A program made the translations under genes and the position numbers. This document shows, piece by piece, positions 15,299-23,529 of a DNA stretch of 38,622 nucleotides (position 1 is the first letter of the stretch; the number at the start of each line of letters is the position of its first letter). The notes beneath the pieces are model-generated. The model saw only the letters and a list, made by a program, of their open reading frames with translations. It made no database searches and was not told where the DNA came from. This DNA is from an uncultured Candidatus Saccharibacteria bacterium. GTDB lineage: Bacteria; Patescibacteriota; Saccharimonadia; Saccharimonadales; Saccharimonadaceae. The DNA is taken from assembly GCA_946804195.1 (NCBI GenBank), contig CAMPEU010000021.1:1-38622 (forward strand), read 5' to 3'.

Positions 15299-16162
15299 TT
15301 ACTTCAAGTAACCACCTATACCTACTGCAAAAAGCGTCGCCAGCAACACATATATCGATGACATGAACATCCGTCGAGCCCATTGTTCATCAGCCTCATC
15401 AATATGGACAATTCCGTTTACCGTCCAGTACAATCCCGCTACAACCATGACAATCAAATAGGGATTATATGCCGCACCGATAAAAGCCAATGTAGGTGTA
15501 AGTACCAAAAAGACCAATACCCAAAACATCATCTGACGACGCGTACTCGTGTTGCCGTATTTCACTGACCAAACCGGTAAACCGGCCTTTTTATAATCGT
15601 CCCGACGAAAAATCGAAATTGCATAAAAATGCGGTAATTGCCAAACCATTAACATGACAAACAAAACAACGGCAACAATATCGAGCTGACCCATAACGGC
15701 CGTATAGCCCGCAACTGGCGGCAATGCTCCACATACCCCGCCAATTATTGTGCTTAATGGCGTTTTGCGTTTTGCAAGACCATACACAACCACATACCAA
15801 AAATACGCCAATATGCCCAAGCTAGCTGTTAAGACATTCGTCCATATGGCGAGGGAACCAAACCCGACAACACCCAGCACGACCGCATAGATAATTGCAT
15901 TTTGAATACTAATATTACCAGCTGCGACTTCCCGACCGCGTGTACGTTTCATGCGAGCATCAATATCACGATCAATGATATTGTTCACGACACAAGCTGA
16001 TGCGATAACAAACGCTATACCGAACGTAATCCCGATAAAAATCCGTAGCGAAAAGCCTGCGTAACTCGAAGCCAAAAAAAATCCTGCAACAGCCGCTAGC
16101 GTATTGCTCAGCGTAATACCAGGCTTCATCAGCTGTAAATATGATTTCGTTCGTCGTTCCAT
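15299..16162 (-). CDS. cyoE: protoheme IX farnesyltransferase (heme O synthase)
   Basis: A 287-residue UbiA-family membrane enzyme with about nine helices. The prenyl-diphosphate motif NNIIDRDIDARMKRTRGR (Asp-rich, residues about 61-78), the YGLAKRKTPLSTIIGGVCGA segment, and WQLPHFYAISIFRRDDYKKA are all typical of CyoE/CtaB rather than other UbiA members. It adds a farnesyl group to heme B to make heme O for the bo3 oxidase encoded nearby. A GTG at 16165 is directly upstream of the ATG chosen. A TAGAAT (16171-16176) lies 8 bases before the ATG. No heme biosynthesis gene is in the window, so heme B may have to be imported or taken from a host. Confidence 0.93.
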   Translation of the reverse strand: MERRTKSYLQLMKPGITLSNTLAAVAGFFLASSYAGFSLRIFIGITFGIAFVIASACVVNNIIDRDIDARMKRTRGREVAAGNISIQNAIIYAVVLGVVGFGSLAIWTNVLTASLGILAYFWYVVVYGLAKRKTPLSTIIGGVCGALPPVAGYTAVMGQLDIVAVVLFVMLMVWQLPHFYAISIFRRDDYKKAGLPVWSVKYGNTSTRRQMMFWVLVFLVLTPTLAFIGAAYNPYLIVMVVAGLYWTVNGIVHIDEADEQWARRMFMSSIYVLLATLFAVGIGGYLK

Positions 16163-16232
16163 CACCGTCTATTCTATGTCAGACTTCCGTACAAACAAAA
16201 TGGCAGCCCTCTTCGATTCGCATACGAGCAAC

Positions 16233-16763
16233 CTAATCTTCTCGACGATGCCGACCACCAGAACGACCCGTCACCTCTTTTAACGCATGTATCATCGCAA
16301 GTAATCCGCGCTGTTCTGTTCGATCGATAGGCACAGTAGAATAAAGTTGTTGCCTCTTGTCTACGTCGACACTTTTATGGGCTACAATTAACCGATTTTC
16401 ATCCGGGTAATTAATCTTTACCCTGTAATAACTTTCAACATCTTTACCGTCAATATCACGATATTCCATCCGAATAGCAAGGAGTGCCTTTTCGGCATCC
16501 TCGACATTATACGGATTACGTCCGTCCAGTCTCATCTCTACATATTCGGGCGCATCGATTGCGTACGATTCCAGGATAGAACCGACAAGCGCCAGTTCAT
16601 CCTGCGACAGCTTGAAGAACATTGATCGTATATCTAATGATGGATATTCTTGCTCGATATGGCGGATTGTAAATAACTGATCAGTATCGTCAAACAATTG
16701 AATAGCAAACTTCTCATATGCAGAGAGACTGTCATAATTATCCGGTTGATTCTCGGCAGACAT
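16233..16763 (-). CDS. hypothetical acidic soluble protein
   Basis: A 176-residue protein that I do not recognise. It has no membrane helix or signal peptide. The N-terminal half is acidic (DNYDSLSAYEKFAIQLFDDT); a middle segment reads LSQDELALVGSILES, and a basic tail SGGRHRRED closes it. It lies between the cyoABCD operon and cyoE, in the same orientation. It has its own -10 (TATAGT, 16770-16775) 6 bases before the ATG, which is also the only start with such support. The position suggests but does not show a link to the oxidase. Confidence 0.7.
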   Translation of the reverse strand: MSAENQPDNYDSLSAYEKFAIQLFDDTDQLFTIRHIEQEYPSLDIRSMFFKLSQDELALVGSILESYAIDAPEYVEMRLDGRNPYNVEDAEKALLAIRMEYRDIDGKDVESYYRVKINYPDENRLIVAHKSVDVDKRQQLYSTVPIDRTEQRGLLAMIHALKEVTGRSGGRHRRED

Positions 16764-16769
16764 GAGTAT

Positions 16770-16775
16770 ACTATA
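16770..16775 (-). promoter_or_regulatory. -10 element (TATAGT) 6 bases before ATG
   Basis: TATAGT on the minus strand ends 6 bases before ATG 16763. There is no ribosome-binding site, so this is another predicted leaderless start. Confidence 0.45.
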
Positions 16776-16813
16776 CCACTTTTATGGTAGTCTGGAAAAA
16801 GTATACAGGTTCC

Positions 16814-17404
16814 TTATTCTTCGAAAAGTTGTTTGAATTTTATGTCTATCTGCTCGACGTAACGTCTATATGCCAGATGTGCAATTCCTAGACCTGCCTT
16901 GAAATGGGCACTATGATTTGCCTCGGTAAACATCGCATCACTAATACTGTCAACAAAGTTGCGCAGCGGGCGCGGATAATCCTTTGGACCAGTAGCGGGA
17001 CTGAACGCGCCTCGGGCATACGCATTCCGACCAATAGACTCAATCCGATCGGCATACTCGCTATACCCCCAATATTCATCAGTGAAAACATCGTCAATGT
17101 ACGGAGCAAGTGCGCTATCCGTACCACCACCGAGCCGCCGATTATTAACCATCATTCCAACTGCAATGCCGTATTCAAATTGTTCGCTACTATATAGCAA
17201 CGGCAAATCGCTCGTCGAACTTGCCTGCAACGCGTGATGAGTTAAATGATCAATGACATGCTGCATTGAACGAGTTTCTAGTTGCTCGCACCATACGTTC
17301 TCGACGTAAGCTAACTCCGATCCCGCGATTGATACCTCTTCGCTCAGGTCAACAATAACACGACGTAAATCAATAACGTTACCGCCAAATTGCGATGTAC
17401 TCAT
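16814..17404 (-). CDS. hypothetical soluble protein
   Basis: A 196-residue cytoplasmic protein of unknown function. It is rich in Asp, Glu, Tyr and Ala, and contains GIAVGMMVNNRRLGGGTDSA and DEYWGYSEYADRIESIGRNA. No known fold signature or membrane segment is seen. It begins 66 bases after the cyoD stop on the same strand and ends 50 bases before the next unknown gene, so the two unknowns form a small insert between the oxidase subunits and cyoE. A weak CATTAT hexamer lies 6 bases before the ATG. A second ATG, out of frame by 4 bases, lies just upstream. Confidence 0.7.
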   Translation of the reverse strand: MSTSQFGGNVIDLRRVIVDLSEEVSIAGSELAYVENVWCEQLETRSMQHVIDHLTHHALQASSTSDLPLLYSSEQFEYGIAVGMMVNNRRLGGGTDSALAPYIDDVFTDEYWGYSEYADRIESIGRNAYARGAFSPATGPKDYPRPLRNFVDSISDAMFTEANHSAHFKAGLGIAHLAYRRYVEQIDIKFKQLFEE

Positions 17405-17470
17405 TCATTGATAATGACAGAAATTGCGTTAATTACAAATTATATCGTAAAAACTAAGCATGCAAGAAAT

Positions 17471-17812
17471 CTAGAAGCCCTTGTCGTATTCAGTCAACAT
17501 AAATTTCGTTTTTTCAGCCGGTGAAAAATGCATCATACGTTCATTCAAATTATTCATAATCCATATTGATCCTACAACAACAATTATCAGTATTAACGCC
17601 ATGAACCAGAATGATAGTTGCTTGAGTCTTGGCCCCACTTCGTCTCCCAAGTGCAAAAAATACATTAACTGAACCGCTAGCTGAGTAATTGCCAGAATAC
17701 CCAAAATGACAAGTATCAGGGGATGAGCCGCGTTGTCGATGACCAAGAAATACGCAACCAATGTTAATGCAAGTGACAGTGCGAATCCCATGATATACCT
17801 TTGTATCGTCAT
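17471..17812 (-). CDS. cyoD: cytochrome bo3 quinol oxidase subunit IV
   Basis: A 113-residue small membrane protein with three predicted helices: GFALSLALTLVAYFLV, LILVILGILAITQLAVQLMY, and FWFMALILIIVVVGSIWIM. Its length and FLHLGDE segment match CyoD/QoxD. It helps assemble the CuB site of subunit I. The longer open frame reaches 17878, but ATG 17812 is chosen because it overlaps the cyoC TGA by 4 bases (ATGA), matching the coupled layout of the operon. Confidence 0.92.
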   Translation of the reverse strand: MTIQRYIMGFALSLALTLVAYFLVIDNAAHPLILVILGILAITQLAVQLMYFLHLGDEVGPRLKQLSFWFMALILIIVVVGSIWIMNNLNERMMHFSPAEKTKFMLTEYDKGF

Positions 17813-18402
17813 CTTACAACTCCCATCATATACACAACCGTAAAGACAAAAATCCAAATGAGATCTAGGAAGTGCCAAAACAAACCAAACAGAGTTAATT
17901 GCCTAGTCAATTTGCTGGTGATTCCGCGTCGCCAAATCGTATACGCGAGAACACTAAGCCATAGTAAACCAATAAATACATGTAAACCATGCGTACCGAC
18001 AAGCGTAAAGAACGCTGACAAAAATGCACTCGTCTGAGGACCATGCCCCTCACTAATGAGTTTCGTAAATTCACTGACTTCAATAAAAAGGAAAGTTGCC
18101 CCTAGGACAAAAGTCACGCCTAGTCCGATGAGTACTTGGCGGATGTTCTTTTGAGTCATTGCGATAAGCGCCAAACCGCATGCGAAACTACTCGTCAACA
18201 AGATCAATGTTTCGGCCAAAACGAGTGGCATTTCATATATATCCCTACCGGCAGGGCCACCCGCAGTTGCATCACGTAAAACAGCAAATGTTGCGAATAG
18301 TGTCGCGAACAGCAAACAATCCGTCATGAGATACAGCCAAAAGCCGACAGATGTCTTTGATAGCAATCGTTTCTCTTCTAAGGCTTCCTCTTGTACACTC
18401 AT
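17809..18402 (-). CDS. cyoC: cytochrome bo3 quinol oxidase subunit III
   Basis: A 197-residue membrane protein with five helices, as in E. coli CyoC. Conserved pieces include GFWLYLMTDCLLFATLFATF, the Glu in PLVLAETLILLTSSF, and GTHGLHVFIGLLWL followed by FGLFWHFLDLIWIFVF. Subunit III stabilises subunit I and supports proton uptake. An upstream start at 18420 is possible, but ATG 18402 overlaps the cyoB TGA by 4 bases and fits the family N-terminus. Confidence 0.95.
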   Translation of the reverse strand: MSVQEEALEEKRLLSKTSVGFWLYLMTDCLLFATLFATFAVLRDATAGGPAGRDIYEMPLVLAETLILLTSSFACGLALIAMTQKNIRQVLIGLGVTFVLGATFLFIEVSEFTKLISEGHGPQTSAFLSAFFTLVGTHGLHVFIGLLWLSVLAYTIWRRGITSKLTRQLTLFGLFWHFLDLIWIFVFTVVYMMGVVR

Positions 18403-20384
18403 GCCCGTCGCGTCCTCCACAGCTTCTTTTCAATTGCGGCAACTTGTTCTGCGGTAATTGTTCGCTCTACGTCTTCTCGCATACCTGCACAGATAGCGAG
18501 TACGATCGTCACTACCAACGCGACAGCAGCAAGCCACCACATATACCAGATCACCGCAAATGCTCCGACAAATGCAACAGCCGCAATCCCCGGACCAAAC
18601 CCGCTGTTTTTTGGTATGCGAATATCACTAAACTTAGTAGCCTCTTCACGGACATGCGAAGACTTCATCGCCCAAAAAGCATCACGCTGTTCGACGGCAT
18701 CCAATGCTGCAAAGTTATATTCAGCAATTGGCGTCGATGTAGACCACTCTAGCGTACGACCATCCCACGGATCAGTTCCGACCCTCAGCTCATCGCGTTT
18801 CCAAATACTATAGGCCAACTGCAAAACCTGAAAGAAAACACCTAGCAAAATAATCATCACGCCAACACCCGCCACCACAAAAAGGCCCTGCCACCCCAGA
18901 GATGCATCGTAATGATCCAAGCGACGAGCCGCGCCCATCAAGCCAAGGATATAGAGCGGACCAAATGCCAAAACAAATCCGACTAGCCAACTCCAAAATG
19001 CCGCTACGCCCAAACCTTCGTGTAATCGAAAACCGGTCAACTTTGGCCACCAATACGCCAATGCGGCGAATGCCCCGAACACGACGCCACCGATAATCAT
19101 ATTATGAAAATGCGCGACCAGGAACAGGCTATTGTGTACCTGAAAGTCAATACCGGGTACCGCCAGCAACACGCCCGTTACGCCACCGATAGTGAATGTC
19201 GTGATGAATCCCATAAACCATAACATCGGAGTCTTGAAGCTAATACGTCCTCGAAACATCGTAAATAACCAGTTAAATACCTTAACGCCCGTTGGAATTG
19301 CAATTATCATCGTCATGATTCCAAAAAATGCGTTGACATTTGCACCCGCACCCATAGTAAAGAAATGATGCAGCCAAACAGTAAATGACAGTACGGCAAT
19401 CGCCATAAGCGCCCAAACCATACTGGTATACCCAAATAAACGTTTACGGCTAAAGACCGGCACGATTTCCGAAAACACACCAAATGCAGGCAAGGCTAGT
19501 ATGTAGACTTCAGGGTGTCCCCATGCCCATATCAAATTAACGTACATCATTGGATTGCCTCCTAGGTCACTCGTAAAGAAGTGTGTCTCTATCGTACGAT
19601 CGAGCGTTAGCATACCCAACGTTGCTGTTAGTATCGGGAAGGCGAAAACGACCAACAACATACTACCGATAACCGACCACACAAAAATCGGCATCTTCAT
19701 AGGCGTCATACCTTTGCGTCGCATTGTAAATATCGTTACCAAGAAATTAACGCCGGACAATAAACTACCAATCCCCGCTATCTGCAGTGCCCATATCCAA
19801 TAATCAACCCCCGTCCCTGGACTATACTCTAACCCACTCAACGGAGGATATGCCAACCAACCTGCCGTCGAAAATTCGCCAACCGCCAGGCTAACGTTCA
19901 TCAGTGCCATGCCAGCAAAGAACAGCCAAAAACTAATTGAATTGAGGAGTGGGAATGCTACATCTCGCGCACCAATTTGCAACGGCACGATTAGGTTGAT
20001 GAGACCGAAAATAATGCCCATCGCAACAAAAAATATCATTATCGTACCGTGTGCGGAAAAGACCTGTTGAAACATATCCGCATCTATTGGCCCAGCTCCA
20101 TTTGTTGCAAACAATGCCTGTTGCACGCGCATCATCACTACATCTGCCAAGCCACGTAGCAACATAATTCCCGCAACAACGAGATACATCACTCCGATTT
20201 TTTTAGGATCAAGCGATGTTATCCACGTCTTCCACAACCAACTCCATCGTCGAGTAACGGTCAACAAACCAACAATCAATAATACGCCAAATAAACCGCC
20301 CAATGCACCGAGCACTGTAACAATATTATCAGGAAGCGCGTCTAGACTTAATCGCCCTAGCAGGAAACCCCAATCAATGATCAT
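18399..20384 (-). CDS. cyoB: cytochrome bo3-type quinol oxidase subunit I
   Basis: A 661-residue heme-copper oxidase subunit I, very close in length and sequence to E. coli CyoB. Heme and copper ligands are all visible: His112 in FSAHGTIMIFF (low-spin heme), GHPEVY (CuB His with cross-linked Tyr, D-channel Glu), WLHHFFTMGAG (CuB), and HNSLFLVAHFHN (high-spin heme O and low-spin heme). The K-channel Lys is in IPTGVKVFNW, and the D-channel Asp is in GARDVAFP. It reduces oxygen to water with electrons from quinol and pumps protons. In the quinol site, Arg77, Asp81 and Gln107 are kept, but Met104 stands where E. coli has His98. The start overlaps cyoA by 11 bases. Confidence 0.97.
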   Translation of the reverse strand: MIIDWGFLLGRLSLDALPDNIVTVLGALGGLFGVLLIVGLLTVTRRWSWLWKTWITSLDPKKIGVMYLVVAGIMLLRGLADVVMMRVQQALFATNGAGPIDADMFQQVFSAHGTIMIFFVAMGIIFGLINLIVPLQIGARDVAFPLLNSISFWLFFAGMALMNVSLAVGEFSTAGWLAYPPLSGLEYSPGTGVDYWIWALQIAGIGSLLSGVNFLVTIFTMRRKGMTPMKMPIFVWSVIGSMLLVVFAFPILTATLGMLTLDRTIETHFFTSDLGGNPMMYVNLIWAWGHPEVYILALPAFGVFSEIVPVFSRKRLFGYTSMVWALMAIAVLSFTVWLHHFFTMGAGANVNAFFGIMTMIIAIPTGVKVFNWLFTMFRGRISFKTPMLWFMGFITTFTIGGVTGVLLAVPGIDFQVHNSLFLVAHFHNMIIGGVVFGAFAALAYWWPKLTGFRLHEGLGVAAFWSWLVGFVLAFGPLYILGLMGAARRLDHYDASLGWQGLFVVAGVGVMIILLGVFFQVLQLAYSIWKRDELRVGTDPWDGRTLEWSTSTPIAEYNFAALDAVEQRDAFWAMKSSHVREEATKFSDIRIPKNSGFGPGIAAVAFVGAFAVIWYMWWLAAVALVVTIVLAICAGMREDVERTITAEQVAAIEKKLWRTRRA

Positions 20385-21303
20385 GATTATCGTACCCTTC
20401 TTTTATCCCAGCTTCATGATGCATATACTTATTCATTACTTTAGCATACAAATTTACGTCATGCAGATGAAAATACTGTGGAACATTTGCACTACTTGGC
20501 ACCGCTAATTTCTGATATGAACCCTCATCCATATGGCTATGTTCATCGCCTCCACGAACAGACGCAGTCCACTTTTCGAACTCATCACGAGTATCTAGCG
20601 TTTTTACCATGAAATTCATATCAGCATAACCTTTGCCGCTAATATTGGTATTGCTTCCACGATATTCGCCAGGATTATCAGCAACCAAACTCAAGCGAGC
20701 CGACATACCGTTCATCGCATATATTTGCGAGCCTAAGCTTGGTATCCAAAATGCACTCATCGGACCATCGCTTGTAATATGAAATTCAATCGGAACACCA
20801 ACTGGTATTTTAAGTACGTTGACCGATGCAATATCATAGTCGGGATACAAAAACAGCCACTTCCACTGCATCGCAACCACTTGTACAGTAATAGCCTTTT
20901 CATCTGACTCGAGCGACTTATACGGATCTAGTTGATGCGTACTCACCCATGTAACAACACCCAGGATTGCAATAATAACAATCGGTACGCCCCACCACAA
21001 ACCCTCAAGCCATTTATTGCTATCGTGGTCCGGCGTATATTTAGCCCTGATATTACCCTCTCGGTATCGCCACGCGAATGCACCTATCATAATGAAAACA
21101 GGTACGACCACTACCGCGCTCAAACCAAGCGTAAACAACAATAAATCTTTTTCCGCAGAGGCAATAGCGCCTTGTGGATTTAACACGGCGATGTCCGTGC
21201 CTTGTAACATAATCATGATGGATACTATAGAAATCACCGTAACCAGCAGTAGACTCGCTGCTATGAGCCATGGCCACCTAGATTTTTTCTTCCTCGCCGT
21301 CAT
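20374..21303 (-). CDS. cyoA: cytochrome bo3-type quinol oxidase subunit II
   Basis: A 309-residue subunit II with two N-terminal helices and a cupredoxin-like exported domain. FWIPSLGSQIYAMNGM is the family signature, and the CuA cysteines are absent, as in quinol oxidases. E. coli CyoA is a lipoprotein, but no lipobox cysteine is present here; the first helix (WPWLIAASLLLVTVISIVSI) would act as an uncleaved anchor. The C-terminus is His-rich (GYDNHDH). The open frame reaches 21369, but ATG 21303 is preferred: a TAGAAT (21311-21316) lies 7 bases upstream and the basic MTARKKKSR start precedes the helix directly. It heads cyoABCD. Confidence 0.95.
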   Translation of the reverse strand: MTARKKKSRWPWLIAASLLLVTVISIVSIMIMLQGTDIAVLNPQGAIASAEKDLLLFTLGLSAVVVVPVFIMIGAFAWRYREGNIRAKYTPDHDSNKWLEGLWWGVPIVIIAILGVVTWVSTHQLDPYKSLESDEKAITVQVVAMQWKWLFLYPDYDIASVNVLKIPVGVPIEFHITSDGPMSAFWIPSLGSQIYAMNGMSARLSLVADNPGEYRGSNTNISGKGYADMNFMVKTLDTRDEFEKWTASVRGGDEHSHMDEGSYQKLAVPSSANVPQYFHLHDVNLYAKVMNKYMHHEAGIKEGYDNHDH

Positions 21304-21310
21304 GCTTATG

Positions 21311-21316
21311 ATTCTA
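21311..21316 (-). promoter_or_regulatory. -10 element of cyoABCD
   Basis: TAGAAT on the minus strand ends 7 bases before ATG 21303. No ribosome-binding site is present. It shares a 110-base divergent region with the + strand gene at 21414. Confidence 0.4.
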
Positions 21317-21400
21317 TGATAGACCCTTAAGGCGTCCATGCCAACCCCACGTCCGCCTATCTTAGTCACTGATAACTATGCTGCTAAACGAGAATTCATA

Positions 21401-21406
21401 TACAAT
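21401..21406 (+). promoter_or_regulatory. -10 element of the gene at 21414
   Basis: TACAAT ends 7 bases before ATG 21414, with no ribosome-binding site. It supports 21414 over the open-frame start at 21378. Confidence 0.4.
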
Positions 21407-21413
21407 ACAAGAT

Positions 21414-22106
21414 ATGAAAAATTTTGGCGGTATACCCATAGATCAATTTAATTGGAAAAATGACGATGGAAGCAAATTCGATCCAGACGAGCTATATCCA
21501 GTCATAGATCCAGCCTCAAACCGTCTGTACGGTATCCGCAAGGAAAATGAATCAGAGGTTGTCGTTGTGCAGTCATATAATCCAAGCGGGAACGGCAACG
21601 AAGCGGTAGCTTTTGCACGCATGATGTGGGGAAAGCCCGAGGAATGGGAATACCCAAATATCAATAATCGTCATGTTACATGCATAGGAATACCCCATTG
21701 TGCTACATGCATCAAAAATAACACAGAGTACATCACCGACAGGGCAACAAATTGGAGAGTTCAAATCACCGATCCATTGTCTACTGACCTTATAGCCCGT
21801 CGCCTCATCATGCCCGGTATGGTCGAAGAAACAATCACCGGCCCCCACGCCATAGCAGACATCGCTCCAAAAATTGACTTCTTATATGGCTCGGTTCACG
21901 ATAGGCGTAAGGAGATCGTTCGAAAAGCAATCGCAACCTTTGGTCGACTAATTGATTTCTCTACAATGCGAACCGATGATCCTTTTCAAATGGAATTTAC
22001 AGATATGCAAGTGAACGAATCTGCTTCGCAACAATCCACGGATCATTATCAACGACCAGAAATCCACATAGTAGCGCAGATCAATCGACTATTCGGAAGT
22101 AGATAA
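21414..22106 (+). CDS. hypothetical protein divergent from cyoABCD
   Basis: A 230-residue soluble protein that I do not recognise. It starts MKNFGGIPIDQFNWKNDDG and contains a short cysteine cluster, CIGIPHCATCIKNN, near residues 86-99, which could bind a metal. The rest is rich in Asp, Arg and Ile, with RRLIMPGMVEETITGPHAI in the middle. No membrane helix is seen. It is transcribed away from cyoA across a 110-base shared region. After its stop, 113 bases (22107-22219) hold only the promoter and ribosome-binding site of the next gene. Confidence 0.65.
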   Translation: MKNFGGIPIDQFNWKNDDGSKFDPDELYPVIDPASNRLYGIRKENESEVVVVQSYNPSGNGNEAVAFARMMWGKPEEWEYPNINNRHVTCIGIPHCATCIKNNTEYITDRATNWRVQITDPLSTDLIARRLIMPGMVEETITGPHAIADIAPKIDFLYGSVHDRRKEIVRKAIATFGRLIDFSTMRTDDPFQMEFTDMQVNESASQQSTDHYQRPEIHIVAQINRLFGSR

Positions 22107-22187
22107 AGACGCTGCATAAGTCACACCATAGCTAGAATGGATTACTATACTCTGTACTAAAGTTGCATATATTGCTGAATAATGTGA

Positions 22188-22213
22188 TAAAATACCTTCA
22201 ATAGCACAAGGAG
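22188..22213 (+). promoter_or_regulatory. promoter and ribosome-binding site of the M16 peptidase operon
   Basis: An extended -10 (TGATAAAAT, 22185-22193) is followed by AAGGAG at 22208-22213. The AAGGAG directly abuts ATG 22214 but lies 6 bases before GTG 22220, so the GTG is the better start. Confidence 0.5.
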
Positions 22214-22219
22214 ATGTCA

Positions 22220-23497
22220 GTGTCGCTAGAGACAACAACCACACCGGAAGGCCTGCGTATCTATGTAGATACTATACCTACGGCAGAAACGGCAAAGATT
22301 AATGCCTTTGTTGGCGTCGGAAGCGTGCACGAGCCAGATAAGCTAGCCGGCATTTCACACGCGCTGGAACATTGTGTTCATATCAGTACAAACTTATTTC
22401 CCAATGATCAAGCTTTGGATGAATTCACTGGTATCAACTCCCTTACGGCCAACGCAGACACCTTTTATAATAGAACGTGCTACTACGCTACTGGGCCATA
22501 CGTTGAACCAAATATGCGACGACTGGGTCAGATACTATTTCAACCGACATTCGACCCGACATACATACCCAATGAAATGTCGACAGTTACTCGCGAGGGA
22601 CTAGAACGACGAGATGACGTATACCAACTACACTACATCGCTTCTGATTATGCACTTTTCGGTAAGCCATATGGACGTAATGTAGGTGGTTATGCTGACA
22701 AAATAAACTTCACGCCCAACCAAATGAAAAAATTCTACAAAAAGCACTACACTATGTCCAATATGGCTATAGTTGCCGTCGGTAATATTAGGCTAGAAGA
22801 AGTTTTGCAATATACCGAGAGATATTTTGATCACACACAAACCAAAAAACTACACGTAACACCACCATTGCCGGAAGGAATGGACGTAACAACAACTGGT
22901 TTACTAGGAGCAGGCTCAAGTGCCGTAGTGAGAATTGCGTCACCAATGGATAAATCATTTGTCGATAAATACATAGATAATAAAATCGCTTATAAGGCAG
23001 CTATCCAAGCAATGAATGCATTATGCTATCAACGTTTTCGCACCGATACAGGCATCGCATATGACAGTGAAGTATCTCTAAATGATATCAATGACCTGAA
23101 TGCTTGGTCGATAGTCGGCGATGCTAATGTTGGCGCCGAAAAGATAAAGACAACGGAGTCTCTCTTCAGGGATATCTTTAGTCGTACAAGTAATACTTAT
23201 AGCGAAGCAGCCATAGCATCTGCGGTTGGAAGTACGCGGTCCGATATTTTATGTAGCATGGATTCTGTCGAGGATAGAACCGAGCTATATATACAAAATC
23301 TGGAACAGCAAACTGAGCCAAGAGACCTACGACAAGTAGCCCAGTCGGCGCACAACCTCCAACACGATAGCGTCAGAACCGCAATCGATGAAATTGTTGA
23401 ATATATGGGGAACCACCCCCCGATAACCCATATCACCGGACCCAAAAAAGCAATGAAATCAGTAGATAGAATGATAGGGGTGCACGAGATAGCGTAG
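22220..23497 (+). CDS. M16-family zinc peptidase
   Basis: A 425-residue M16 metallopeptidase (the mitochondrial-processing-peptidase/PqqL/YmxG group). The inverted zinc motif HxxEH is present as HALEH near residue 54 (from 22220), and a glutamate in TREGLERRDD lies about 75 residues downstream, where the third zinc ligand is expected. GKPYGRNVGGY and MAIVAVGNI are further family landmarks. There is no signal peptide, so it is probably cytoplasmic. M16 enzymes degrade or trim peptides and often act in pairs with an inactive partner; no partner is seen here. GTG 22220 is chosen by the AAGGAG spacing. It leads a + strand run with a DUF3445 protein and a ROK kinase. Confidence 0.85.
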   Translation: MSLETTTTPEGLRIYVDTIPTAETAKINAFVGVGSVHEPDKLAGISHALEHCVHISTNLFPNDQALDEFTGINSLTANADTFYNRTCYYATGPYVEPNMRRLGQILFQPTFDPTYIPNEMSTVTREGLERRDDVYQLHYIASDYALFGKPYGRNVGGYADKINFTPNQMKKFYKKHYTMSNMAIVAVGNIRLEEVLQYTERYFDHTQTKKLHVTPPLPEGMDVTTTGLLGAGSSAVVRIASPMDKSFVDKYIDNKIAYKAAIQAMNALCYQRFRTDTGIAYDSEVSLNDINDLNAWSIVGDANVGAEKIKTTESLFRDIFSRTSNTYSEAAIASAVGSTRSDILCSMDSVEDRTELYIQNLEQQTEPRDLRQVAQSAHNLQHDSVRTAIDEIVEYMGNHPPITHITGPKKAMKSVDRMIGVHEIA

Positions 23498-23529
23498 TGA
23501 CATGCGTTTGCACTCGCAACTAATCCACC

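Noticed and set aside
18391-18813. Overlapping + strand frames of 133-140 codons
   Set aside because: Antisense to cyoB and cyoC, which have unmistakable family motifs.
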